Positions 16,023 to 24,352 are shown, numbered from the stretch's first letter. The stretch: DNA of 25,253 nucleotides from CAVQBL01 sp963710715 (GCA_963710715.1 CAVQBL010000001.1:1-25253), one strand, 5' to 3'. Program-made: numbers and translations. The notes: a model not told the origin generated them from the sequence alone.

Positions 16023-16245
16023 CCAATTCTTATCACACTACCATTAACCTATTGCTTAAACTGTACATCAAAAATATAACCACTTAACCACAAGACAGTT
16101 AATCATCTAATACTAGCTAATGGATTACATTTTAATCAATTGATGAAGGGCAGAATATTCCCATTAAAAATATCTCCTCCTATATTAAAATATCTAATAA
16201 AATGTAGGATTGACCTTCATTTTTTCATTACATAAAGGGGTAACC

Positions 16246-17352
16246 ATGCATAATGAAAAGGCATCTGAAAATATTGTGCATAACCTGCTTGATATAGAAA
16301 ATTTAACTATTCTTATTGGAACAGGCTTGGCAAAAGCATGCGGCGGCCAAACAATGGACGATATTTCACGTCAATTAGTATTAGCATTGGATAAAGAAGA
16401 ATTACACTGCGATATTCAATACTGGAAGGAATTATTTCTTACAGAAAAAGCTTCCAACTTTGAATCTTTTTTTAATGCACTTTTAATTAAAAAGAAATAC
16501 ATTGAATCTATCAATCAAGCTGATGAATCATTGGAAGAAATTATATCGACCGGAAAAAAAGTTATATTTGAAGCGTGCACTTACACCCCAACTCATGATC
16601 AAGTTAAACCTTTATTAAAGTTTATTAAGTGTTTAACCGAACGCAAATCAGGCCTACCCCGAGTTAATTTATTTTCCTTAAATTATGATCTGCTAATCGA
16701 AAATACATGTGACAAACTGGGAATCATAGTAAATGATGGATTTGAAGGAGCAATTAAACGGAAATTTCATCCTCCAGCATTTGATTTAGACTACTATTAT
16801 CCATCCGGCGTTGTTAGCACGAGACCAGTACGATGCGAAAAGGTTTTGAACCTTATTAAGTTACATGGTTCAATTAATTGGATGTTAGAAAATGAGTTTA
16901 TTATTAAAAGCTTTCCCAAGCCTGAGAATATGTTTATTTATCCATCTCAAGACAAGCTTCAAGATACTTTATTAAATCCTTTTTCTGAGGTTTTCAGAAG
17001 ATTCTCTCTCTCAAATAAAAGACAAAAAAATGGATTATTAATTATCGGATATGGATTCTTAGATTCACATATTAATAATTTGTTACTTCAAGCTATCGAA
17101 CAACCAAATTCGTTTATGGTAATTGTTGACCCTAGAGAAAATACTTGGAGATCAAAATTCTCAGCTTTAGAAATTCACTTAAATAAAATTCATTTTATAA
17201 ATGAAAAATTTGAAGATTTTTGTGAAAAATACCTACCACAAAATTTACATATTATGGAGCCAAAATCTCTTGAATCACTTGCTTCAGCACTAGTGGAAGC
17301 GATTAAAAATAGTAACACAGAGCCCAACATTCTTCTCGAGGAACCAAAATGA
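16246..17352 (+). CDS. SIR2-domain NADase-like protein of a SIR2-HerA defence system
   Basis: The start is taken at 16246, where AAAGGGG lies seven bases upstream; an earlier ATG at 16210 has no ribosome site. The 368-residue protein has the SIR2 landmarks: the nucleotide-binding loop ILIGTGLAKACGG near residue 22, the FSLNYDLLIE block (N146, D148) and KLHGSINW with the catalytic His at 207. It later has a GYGFLDSHINN element typical of bacterial SIR2_2 proteins. In SIR2-HerA systems this subunit degrades NAD+ upon phage infection and assembles with a HerA ATPase hexamer. Its stop overlaps the herA start (ATGA). The frame is intact although herA is destroyed, so it either acts alone or is a recent orphan. 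Confidence 0.85.
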   Translation: MHNEKASENIVHNLLDIENLTILIGTGLAKACGGQTMDDISRQLVLALDKEELHCDIQYWKELFLTEKASNFESFFNALLIKKKYIESINQADESLEEIISTGKKVIFEACTYTPTHDQVKPLLKFIKCLTERKSGLPRVNLFSLNYDLLIENTCDKLGIIVNDGFEGAIKRKFHPPAFDLDYYYPSGVVSTRPVRCEKVLNLIKLHGSINWMLENEFIIKSFPKPENMFIYPSQDKLQDTLLNPFSEVFRRFSLSNKRQKNGLLIIGYGFLDSHINNLLLQAIEQPNSFMVIVDPRENTWRSKFSALEIHLNKIHFINEKFEDFCEKYLPQNLHIMEPKSLESLASALVEAIKNSNTEPNILLEEPK

Positions 17353-19026
17353 CCCAAAGAAAAGAATTTGCAAGAATTTTTGAAGTCTTTGGAAATCGTG
17401 CAAAAGCATATATAACTTTAGAAGCTAACGATACATTAGAAATAAAATCTGGCGGATACGAACGCATTGGCGTTGTTGGACATCATGTAATAATCCCAAC
17501 AGGAAGCACCAAGTTAGTCGGTCGTATTTCTTCAATAACCGCTAGTGATCCGAATTTCAAAATACTAGATAACAGTCGGCTTCCAAATTTTATATATTTT
17601 CGAAAAAATATTAGAACTTGATTTTATTGGCTCGATTCAAACGGAAAATAAAAAACAAATTTTTGATCGGGGCATCAAATCATATCCTGTTGCGGACGAC
17701 CCAGTTTTTTCTATAATTGACGATGAGTTAAGACTTCTTTTTATTGGTGAAGAAGGCCGAGATTCAATCAGCATAGGAAATATTGCGGAAAGTGTAAATG
17801 AAAAAGTTTTCATTGATACAGAAAAACTATTTCAAAGTCATTTTGGAATTTTAGGTGCCACGGGATCAGGGAAAACATGCACCTTAATCCATCTGCTTCA
17901 TTCTGTACTTAAAAACCCTCTTTATAAGAGCTGCCATTTTTTAGTCTTAGACCCTCATGGTGAATATGCAAAGGCATTCGATAACTTAGAATTTGGAAAA
18001 AAAACACTTGCTGAAATGTATAAATAGCCATTTTATTATCAAAATATGAAAACCATCAATAGTGATCTTGCCTCATTATTGTTTTAGCTTTAGTGAATAT
18101 AAAACACTTTATCGACCAGCTCCTCAGGTACAAGAGCCAAGTCTCAGAGAGGCTATTGGTGAGTGAGGAAAAAACAAGGTAGAGGAAAAGATTAACGAAA
18201 TAATACTGTAATTGATATTTACCAATTAATTTTAATATTAATGAACTCTACAAAGATATTTTTAACAAAAACAAAAATTCATCAGGTGGTGGCTTTTTTA
18301 GGTAGTTTAGGCTACAGTAAAGGACTGCGTCAACCAAACTTAAAGTTTCTATTTAATCCTCAAAGTGGAATCCTACAATTTGATTTGTTTTTAAATGCAT
18401 TATTAGTATTTGATCAAGACATAATTTTTACCAAATTACCATTGTAAATTTAAACAACATTCCAAAAATTTTAAACCTACTTACAATTCTCACCAACCTG
18501 CTTGCCGAAGATTTATGTAATTTACGCTCAACATCACTGCGTGGCGAAAACATTGTTGCATTGTATTAAAGAAGCGCACAGCTATGTGCCTAGACAATTT
18601 AATTCATACGATCGATCTGATGATCATGACTTTACTCTTGGTACATTTGAAACGATTCGAAAGAAGGTAGAAAATATGGGGCATGCCTCTCAATTAGCTC
18701 ACAACGTCCTCAAGAACCTATCAGAAACTTTAATTTCTCAGTGCAGCACGTTTTTCATTCATCGGCTTAGTAATTCTCACGACAAAGAAATAATTAAAGC
18801 TGCCGCATCAAACATTGAATCAAGCCTGCTAGAGCGAATGCCTGTACTAACTAAGCAGTCATGTATTGTAATGGGAGATGCTATCAAAAGCACAGCGGAA
18901 GTAGAGATGGAATCATTAAAATATCCACCAGATAGCGCAAGTACCAAAATCAGTGAAGTATGGAGAAGAGAACCCGTCCGCCCACAACAAGAAGATACTA
19001 ATATTGATGACGATATCCCGTTTTGA
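17349..19026 (+). pseudogene. herA: HerA-like ATPase of the SIR2-HerA system, full span but multiply frameshifted
   Basis: The span equals about 559 codons, close to a whole HerA. The N-terminal HAS-like part (17349-17610) breaks in an A-run at 17603-17608 that is one base too long. The next frame (to 18027) has LDFIGSIQ, the Walker A GATGSGKTCTL and FLVLDPHGEYAKAF, then a TAG. Segment 18028-18240 is unclear and full of stops. About 18260-18415 reads KGLRQPNLKFLFNPQSG, and 18417-18500 in another frame reads ITIVNLNNIPKILNLLT. The end, 18560-19026, has the Walker B-like EAHSYVP and the strong C-terminal block LSETLISQCSTFFIHRLSNS. Inside it, 18657-18711 is shifted by a missing A and restored by an extra C, hiding EGRKYG...SSQRP. 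The product cannot work as an ATPase. Confidence 0.87.
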
Positions 19027-19105
19027 TGTATAGTGATTGAAATTTTTATCACATAACTAAAAAAATCATAAGGAATTAAGGGATTGATTCATTTGTTATA
19101 AGTAT

Positions 19106-19759
19106 TTACAACCCCCGCCACTCATACTCCTCTATCAATGCCGGATCATCTGGCTTCATGTTTTGGTAATTTATAAAAACCTTTCTCATCCATGCCGGCA
19201 TCTTATTAAGGTTCTTAGTATTCTCATTGAAATATTTATTTCCTAGCCTCTGATAAATTTTCTTAACTACCAAAGGAGTGAGGTATTTTTTACCCTCAAA
19301 CCACAAAGCAGTAACGACATGACATGTTACTGTATTGGGCATGACTATTTTTTTTGGATTTATATGCACAAGCTTTACTCTGTTATTTCCATTTACTTTG
19401 ATATAGCGCGAACGGCCAGTTGTATGATAAATCGAACGCATGGGAACTTGAGTACTCAGACCAATCTCATTTAAAGCTACCGCACCATGAACAGATATTA
19501 ATTCACCTGTTTTTTTTGAAACAGCTTTAATAATTGCATCTGTGCCAGGCGGAATAGGTTGGTCGGGGAAAAAACGACTTTTTCCAGGACGATAATATAG
19601 GCCCTGAGAAATAACACCAATCTCATTCTTTTTCTTTAATCGATTTAAAACATATTTAACAGCTTTAGTCGAAAAATTCCTGCCGATAGATTCAACAGAA
19701 AAAATTTTTTGCCTGGGAATTTTTTTAATTTTTTTCTCAACTAACTGAACTTCTTCCAT
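19106..19759 (-). CDS. AbiEi-like (DUF6088) antitoxin/regulator, orphan
   Basis: The 217-residue minus-strand protein matches the DUF6088 (AbiEi-like) pattern. It has an N-terminal winged helix (FSVESIGRNFSTKAVKYVLN, then RLKKKNEIGVISQGLYYRP), the segment IPPGTDAIIKAVSKKTGELI, then SVHGAVALNEIGLSTQVPM and the beta-rich region after it. AbiEi proteins are DNA-binding antitoxins of type IV systems whose AbiEii partner is a nucleotidyltransferase toxin. No such toxin gene lies next to it (downstream is herA, upstream the Fic region), so it stands alone or belongs to a group of solitary DUF6088 proteins. A ribosome site AAAGG lies six bases before the ATG. The frame is intact. Confidence 0.72.
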   Translation of the reverse strand: MEEVQLVEKKIKKIPRQKIFSVESIGRNFSTKAVKYVLNRLKKKNEIGVISQGLYYRPGKSRFFPDQPIPPGTDAIIKAVSKKTGELISVHGAVALNEIGLSTQVPMRSIYHTTGRSRYIKVNGNNRVKLVHINPKKIVMPNTVTCHVVTALWFEGKKYLTPLVVKKIYQRLGNKYFNENTKNLNKMPAWMRKVFINYQNMKPDDPALIEEYEWRGL

Positions 19760-20162
19760 AAAACCTTTTTTAAATAATATGCTTTTTAAACTTCTGGAAA
19801 AAAATATTCAGATTTTTAACCATCGCAATTAAACTATTACAGCTGAAATTAATTTTATGGATATCAAAACTTAACTTTAAATTTCTTCAGCAGCTTTAAT
19901 ACCTTCGCCTATTATGAATTACCTGCGTAGATTAAGGACCTCGAGAAACTAGCAGTAAAGTACCTCCTGATTACCTAAAACAAATTCCATTATTAATCAT
20001 TATTGCAAGACCCCCAATAAACAAGTAGCTTTTTACATAATGACAAGTATTATAAGTTAGCCAAACAAGTTTAGCACCTTCTATAAAAATTGTAATTAAT
20101 TGTTTTATATGGAATATTTGTTGTTATTAGAAAAGTAGTATAATAAATAAAGGAAAGTAATT
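19760..20162. other. AT-rich intergenic region between divergent DUF6088 and Fic genes
   Basis: No gene is seen in about 400 bases. The two flanking genes point away from each other, so both promoters should lie here. A TATAAT at 20139-20144, with TTTGTT/TTGTTG 15-16 bases upstream, is the best candidate for the Fic operon. The rest is AT-rich and without repeats that I can identify. Confidence 0.5.
20117..20144 (+). promoter_or_regulatory. Candidate sigma-70-like promoter for the Fic-RT-nuclease genes
   Basis: A perfect -10 hexamer TATAAT (20139-20144) is preceded by TTTGTT (20117-20122, spacing 16) or TTGTTG (20118-20123, spacing 15). A ribosome site AAAGGAAAG follows at 20149-20157. The -35 match is only fair. 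Confidence 0.5.
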
Positions 20163-20183
20163 ATGAGAGCTATAACAAAATGA
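20163..20183 (+). CDS. Possible six-residue leader peptide ahead of Fic
   Basis: An ATG at 20163, six bases after AAAGGAAAG, opens the tiny frame M-R-A-I-T-K and stops at 20181-20183, overlapping the Fic ATG (ATGA). The best ribosome site serves this leader, so Fic may be translated by coupling. It could equally be a chance reading frame, and the Fic ATG has its own weak GAGAG upstream. Confidence 0.3.
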   Translation: MRAITK

Positions 20184-21343
20184 TAAAGGCCATATTTAAA
20201 CATTATGATTTAAGGTTGGTATCCCCACCATTTGACTCAAAACTAACCAGCCTAGCCATGGATCTTAACCATCTGCGCAAAAAGCGGCTTGGTGGCACCA
20301 CCCACCCAGAAGTCTTTTTTGAACTTAAAGGGATATTCCATGCCCTCGAAAGTATAGCATCAGCACGCATTGAGGGTAATCAAACAACGATTGCTGAATA
20401 TATGGAAATTAAAAGTGACCCCACCATAAAAAAAACAGAACGCGTACTAGAAATCGATAATATAGAGAAAACAATTAATTTTATTGAAGATGCAATTACC
20501 AATCAGAATATTGAGATTGATCGTGGATTTGTATGCAAAATACATAAAATGGTAGTAGATGGACTAACCCCGCGCCCCAAAGGAGAAGGCGATAGAACCC
20601 CGGGCGAATATAGAACTGACGAAGTTGAAATTGGTTCCTCACTTCACAGACCACCTATTGCACTTGATGTACCAAATTATATGATGGAATTATTAGATTT
20701 TATTAATAAAGATGATGCATCACAGTATGATTTGATTAAGACCGCAATCACTCACCATAGATTTACATGGATACATCCCTTCCGAAATGGCAACGGAAGA
20801 ACAGTTCGCCTGCTTACATATGCAATGCTCGTCAAACAGGGGTTCAACGTAAATGTTGGCCGAATTTTAAATCCCACGGCAGTCTTTAGTATTGACAGAG
20901 ATAATTATAATAAACAACTTTCCTTGGCTGATGAGGGCAGTAACGAGTCCACTGAAAAATGGTGTGAATACGTTTTGCATGGACTAAAAGAAGAAATTGA
21001 AAAGATAGACAAGCTTCTTGATCATGAATATTTATCTAATAATATTCTAATTCCAACAATTAAATTAGCAATTGAAAGACAACATATTACTGAAGACGAG
21101 GGAAGAATATTAAATCGAGCAGCAAATGCCTTGACTATTAGAACTGGAGATATAAGAGATTTATTCCCCAAGAAAAACGACAGTCAGTTGTCTATTTTGA
21201 TTCGCAATTTAAAAGAAAAAAATATGCTTACTACCGTTAAAGGAAAGTCTAGATATTACAGAATAAAACTAGATAATGCTCATCTAATAAAATCCCTAAT
21301 TATTTCACTAGGAAATAAAGGCTTTCTACCAACGAAAGACTGA
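20180..21343 (+). CDS. Class II Fic-domain AMPylase-like protein with C-terminal winged helix
   Basis: The 387-residue protein has a Fic_N-type start, then the inhibitory helix motif SARIEG (S61, E65, G66; the [ST]xxxE[GN] consensus) before the Fic core. That arrangement defines class II Fic enzymes, in which the helix is in the same chain and blocks ATP. The active-site loop HPFRNGNGRTVR starts at H199 and is complete (HxFx(D/N)GNGRxxR). The C-terminal 90 residues (DEGRILNRAANALTIRTGDI, then RDLFPKKNDSQLSILIRNLK) resemble a winged helix. Fic enzymes usually attach AMP to a Tyr, Ser or Thr of a target protein; the target here is unknown. The reverse transcriptase follows 50 bases later on the same strand, so they may be co-transcribed. 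Confidence 0.9.
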   Translation: MIKAIFKHYDLRLVSPPFDSKLTSLAMDLNHLRKKRLGGTTHPEVFFELKGIFHALESIASARIEGNQTTIAEYMEIKSDPTIKKTERVLEIDNIEKTINFIEDAITNQNIEIDRGFVCKIHKMVVDGLTPRPKGEGDRTPGEYRTDEVEIGSSLHRPPIALDVPNYMMELLDFINKDDASQYDLIKTAITHHRFTWIHPFRNGNGRTVRLLTYAMLVKQGFNVNVGRILNPTAVFSIDRDNYNKQLSLADEGSNESTEKWCEYVLHGLKEEIEKIDKLLDHEYLSNNILIPTIKLAIERQHITEDEGRILNRAANALTIRTGDIRDLFPKKNDSQLSILIRNLKEKNMLTTVKGKSRYYRIKLDNAHLIKSLIISLGNKGFLPTKD

Positions 21344-21393
21344 ACTCTTGAAAAAACATAAATAATACGAATACCAGTGAATAGAGGGACAAC

Positions 21394-22995
21394 ATGGAAA
21401 ATGATTTTAGAAGAGCATTAAAAAATATATCGGATCATGGTGATACTGATGTTTTTCCATTTCCAATCGAAAATATAATTTTTTATGATCAAGAAGAAGA
21501 CGTAATTTCTCTTCTTTGTAAAATGCATAATGACTTTGAAAAATGGATCAATACTCAACCACCACTCAATGAAAGCCAACTTGCACCAGTTGGATATAGT
21601 GGTTTCAGATGGGTAACACAGCTTGATCCATTCTGGAATGCTTATCTTTTAGGATTGGTAATCTCAATCGGCGAAAAAATTGAAAGTAAACGTATACCCA
21701 TAAGTGAGAATCGTATCTTTTCATATCGATTCATGGCGGGAAGGGGTGATAAATTATTTGATCAAGACTTAGGATGGCAAGCCTTCCACCGCCAAAGCTT
21801 AAAATTAGCTGATTCTTTTAATACAGTAGTAATTTGTGACATCAGTGATTTTTATCAAAGAATACGTCATCATCGTTTAGAAAATGCACTCAAACAATTA
21901 GGAGATATCGGTGATATACCAAAAAAAATTAATAAATTTTTAAGTAATTTTTCAGGTACGTATTCACATGGGTTACCAATTGGAGGCCCGGCTGCGCGCT
22001 TGCTGTCAGAGCTACTGTTAAATAATACAGACCAGTTACTACGCTCTCAAGGCATACAATTTTGTAGATTTGCCGATGACTACCATCTTTTTGCCTCATC
22101 AGAAGATGAAGCATACGATAATCTTCTATTTCTTTCCAAAAAATTATTAACTAATGAAGGGTTAGCCCTTCAAAAAGCAAAAACCCGAATAATGTCATCT
22201 GCAGAATTCAAGCATACATCGCCATTGGCGACAAACGAAACGGATGAAATAAATAGCACTGACGCAAAAGCATTTCTATCACTCTCTCTTAGATTTGATC
22301 CCTACTCCACCACTGCTGAAGATGATTATGAAACTTTAAAAGCAGAGGTAGCTAAATTTGATGTGATTGGGCTTTTACAAAAAGAAATTGCCAAAAGCCG
22401 TATTGATATTGCTACGACTAGACAGATTATCAAAGCGTTGAAATTTATTCCTGAACCAATACGCGATCAAGCAGTTCTCTCTGTATGCGATTCATTAAAT
22501 AACTTATACCCCATTTTTTCAACAGTCATATTAGTTTTTAAGCAGATTTGGGAAGATATTTCAAATGAAGCCAAAAGCCAGATAGGAGAAGCTATTCGTA
22601 AATTATTCAAAGATAAGTCTCATCTTATCAAAACCGAAGTTAATCAGTTGTATGCATGTCGTCTCTTATCGCTGGAAAACAAACAAGAAAATATTGAGTT
22701 GTTTCAAAAGCTCTTTAGCATTACTGAATCACAAATGATTAAACGAGATATTCTACTAGCCATGTTTAATTGGCGATACACACCGTGGCTATCTGACTTG
22801 CGTAGCCAATACACAGGATTTTCTTCTCCATTAAAACGTGCATTTATTATTGGCAGTTACGGCTTAAGTGGTGATGAAGGAAAACACTGGAGAGATCATA
22901 ATAAAAATGGGTTCTCTGATTTTGAAAAAATAATTCAAACTTGGGCATATTGCAAAGCGCAGCAACAAGTGAACGAATGGCAGGTGCCCTTATGA
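21394..22995 (+). CDS. Defence-type (UG/Abi-like) reverse transcriptase with C-terminal helical region
   Basis: The 533-residue protein starts at an ATG with GAGGG five bases upstream. RT motifs are clear: motif A VVICDISDFY (D149), motif B GLPIGGPAARLLSELLL (from about 193), the catalytic box CRFADDYHLF (D228, D229) and motif D LQKAKTRIM. All three catalytic aspartates are present. There is no maturase domain and no group II intron RNA nearby, and the last 250 residues look like helical repeats, as in UG/Abi-class reverse transcriptases of defence islands. The stop overlaps the start of a PD-(D/E)XK nuclease (ATGA), so the two are made together. No retron-like msr/msd RNA is evident upstream, where only 50 bases separate it from Fic. 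The exact UG class needs a profile search. Confidence 0.88.
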   Translation: MENDFRRALKNISDHGDTDVFPFPIENIIFYDQEEDVISLLCKMHNDFEKWINTQPPLNESQLAPVGYSGFRWVTQLDPFWNAYLLGLVISIGEKIESKRIPISENRIFSYRFMAGRGDKLFDQDLGWQAFHRQSLKLADSFNTVVICDISDFYQRIRHHRLENALKQLGDIGDIPKKINKFLSNFSGTYSHGLPIGGPAARLLSELLLNNTDQLLRSQGIQFCRFADDYHLFASSEDEAYDNLLFLSKKLLTNEGLALQKAKTRIMSSAEFKHTSPLATNETDEINSTDAKAFLSLSLRFDPYSTTAEDDYETLKAEVAKFDVIGLLQKEIAKSRIDIATTRQIIKALKFIPEPIRDQAVLSVCDSLNNLYPIFSTVILVFKQIWEDISNEAKSQIGEAIRKLFKDKSHLIKTEVNQLYACRLLSLENKQENIELFQKLFSITESQMIKRDILLAMFNWRYTPWLSDLRSQYTGFSSPLKRAFIIGSYGLSGDEGKHWRDHNKNGFSDFEKIIQTWAYCKAQQQVNEWQVPL

Positions 22996-23714
22996 TTTCA
23001 GAAATTGAATTTACGAGAGATTATACATCGTTTTGGCGAACGTTATCTCCACTATCTGAAGATTTAGTTCGACAAGTAAATATGCACGTTTTAAATCGAT
23101 ACGAATCTGCATTAGAAAGTATTGCTGCTTCTTCACGAAGAGCACTAATTAATGAAGTTGCATTTGAAATTTTTTCACAAAGCAAAACAAATAATGTAGA
23201 TCCAACTGTTATTATTTCTGATCAGCTTGATAAAATATCAAATGAAATTAGCAGTTATATAGCTGGTTTAAGATGTGGAGCTCCGCATTTCAATAAAGAA
23301 ATGAATGCCGAAGAAATCAATGAAGTAAAAAGTATAGCAGAAAGACTGTTACACTTTTTCAGCTCATTTAACAAGGTTATTATTAGACCTAAATTTTCTG
23401 GGTGTGGGAGACTAAATTCGTGCCAAGGAGATGTTCTTGCTGATAATACACTTTATGAGGTAAAGGCAGGAGGCCGAAGATTTAAATCTGTAGATCTCCG
23501 GCAATTAGTGCTTTATTTGGCTCTTAATCATCAATCCAAGCAGTATACAATTCAAAATTTAGGATTATATAATCCTAGAGAAGGATTCCTTTTTACACTT
23601 CCACATGAAAAATTTTCCTTACAGTTTAGCGGGCTATCAACAGAAGAATTGTGCCATCGGATTGCATATGAACTGAGCACGATCGATTTCGGCAGATTTG
23701 ATCCTTCAGTCTGA
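22992..23714 (+). CDS. PD-(D/E)XK-type nuclease partner of the reverse transcriptase
   Basis: The start is taken at 22992, whose ATG overlaps the RT stop; an in-frame ATG at 22941 within the RT gene is less likely. The 240-residue product has a helical N-terminal half and a restriction-like core: Q-GDVLADNTLYEVKAG with D147, E156 and K158, matching the D-(x)n-ExK motif. A helix with SVDLRQLVLYLAL follows, as in many PD-(D/E)XK enzymes. It should cut DNA or bind it in a metal-dependent way. The tight coupling suggests a two-gene RT-nuclease effector module. The frame is intact. Related pairings may exist among UG reverse transcriptases, but I cannot confirm an exact named type. Confidence 0.75.
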   Translation: MISEIEFTRDYTSFWRTLSPLSEDLVRQVNMHVLNRYESALESIAASSRRALINEVAFEIFSQSKTNNVDPTVIISDQLDKISNEISSYIAGLRCGAPHFNKEMNAEEINEVKSIAERLLHFFSSFNKVIIRPKFSGCGRLNSCQGDVLADNTLYEVKAGGRRFKSVDLRQLVLYLALNHQSKQYTIQNLGLYNPREGFLFTLPHEKFSLQFSGLSTEELCHRIAYELSTIDFGRFDPSV

Positions 23715-23816
23715 GCAATATATGCTCTCATCTCAACCATATCACTGATAAAAGAATTTTATTAAAAGTTTAGGAATATAAATTTAGCAAACTGATTAAC
23801 ATCACAGAAGACACCG

Positions 23817-24311
23817 ATGAAATCAATTGAAATTGACAAGGTAACAGCCGCCCGCAAACTGTTCAATGATGCTACCCTTCTATTTTATGAAAGAAGAAGT
23901 GCCATTTCAGTTCACCACCTTGCACATGCAGCACATGAAGTTTTGTGTGCAATTACTGGCGATACCCACATGCTTGATTCAGCAGCATTAACGCCGAAAG
24001 GAAAAAAGAAATTTAAGCGTATATTTAATATTTCTAAGAATTTCATTAAACACGCAGACAAAGATCCCGATGCTAGACTTACGCTTAATACAGAAACGAA
24101 TATTCTGTTATTATTAGACTGTGCATGGATTATTATTTTGCATATTGATAAAGCATGTGTTTATAGCCAAACATTAATCGCGTGGTGTGCTTATATGTAC
24201 CCCGAGTTATTTAACCCAGAATATATTAAATCAGTAAATAATTCTGTAACCCCAATGTTTAATTTGCAGGATTTTGATACTATTGCAGCAGACTTAAAAT
24301 TGCATTACTAG
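23817..24311 (+). CDS. Hypothetical helical protein (164 aa) downstream of the RT-nuclease pair
   Basis: The protein starts MKSIEIDKVTAARKLFNDAT and is mainly helical, with ISVHHLAHAAHEVLCAITGD near the N-terminus and a hydrophobic helix LLLLDCAWIIILHI in the middle. The VHxLAxAAxEV pattern occurs in unclassified bacterial proteins. R28-SAISV-H34 has the spacing of an Rx4-6H (HEPN-like) motif, but without structure that is weak. It lies 102 bases after the nuclease on the same strand, so co-transcription is possible but not shown. The ribosome site is poor. It could be a third component of the module, a cargo gene at the island edge, or unrelated. Confidence 0.65.
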   Translation: MKSIEIDKVTAARKLFNDATLLFYERRSAISVHHLAHAAHEVLCAITGDTHMLDSAALTPKGKKKFKRIFNISKNFIKHADKDPDARLTLNTETNILLLLDCAWIIILHIDKACVYSQTLIAWCAYMYPELFNPEYIKSVNNSVTPMFNLQDFDTIAADLKLHY

Positions 24312-24328
24312 ATCTATAAAAACATAAG

Positions 24329-24352
24329 GGACCCCGGTTCAATTCCCCCGTC
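24329..24352 (+). repeat. T-arm-like attachment-site relic
   Basis: GGACCCCGGTTCAATTCCCC resembles the T-arm and 3' end of a tRNA or tmRNA and shares GACCCC-G-TTCAATTCCC with 11772-11790. It is followed by GGGGCC/GGGGGCC repeats and an AT-rich TTATCAATCAGTTAC, an arrangement like that around 8474-8545 and 11843-11948. It probably marks the right end of one of the nested islands. No functional tRNA is present. Confidence 0.5.

Noticed and set aside
17349..17621. Stand-alone 90-residue protein after SIR2
   Set aside because: It is the N-terminal part of HerA; removing one A from the A-run at 17603-17608 continues it into the Walker A segment.
18241..18447. Independent 68-residue gene
   Set aside because: The sequence KGLRQPNLKFLFNPQSG fits the middle of HerA and the next frame continues it; there is no ribosome site.
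21344..21393. Retron-like msr/msd RNA before the reverse transcriptase
   Set aside because: Only 50 bases separate Fic from the RT and no long inverted repeats or branching-G context can be seen.
22941..22991. Earlier start for the nuclease inside the RT gene
   Set aside because: The ATG at 22992 overlaps the RT stop as ATGA, the usual coupled arrangement; the extra 17 residues would come wholly from RT coding sequence.
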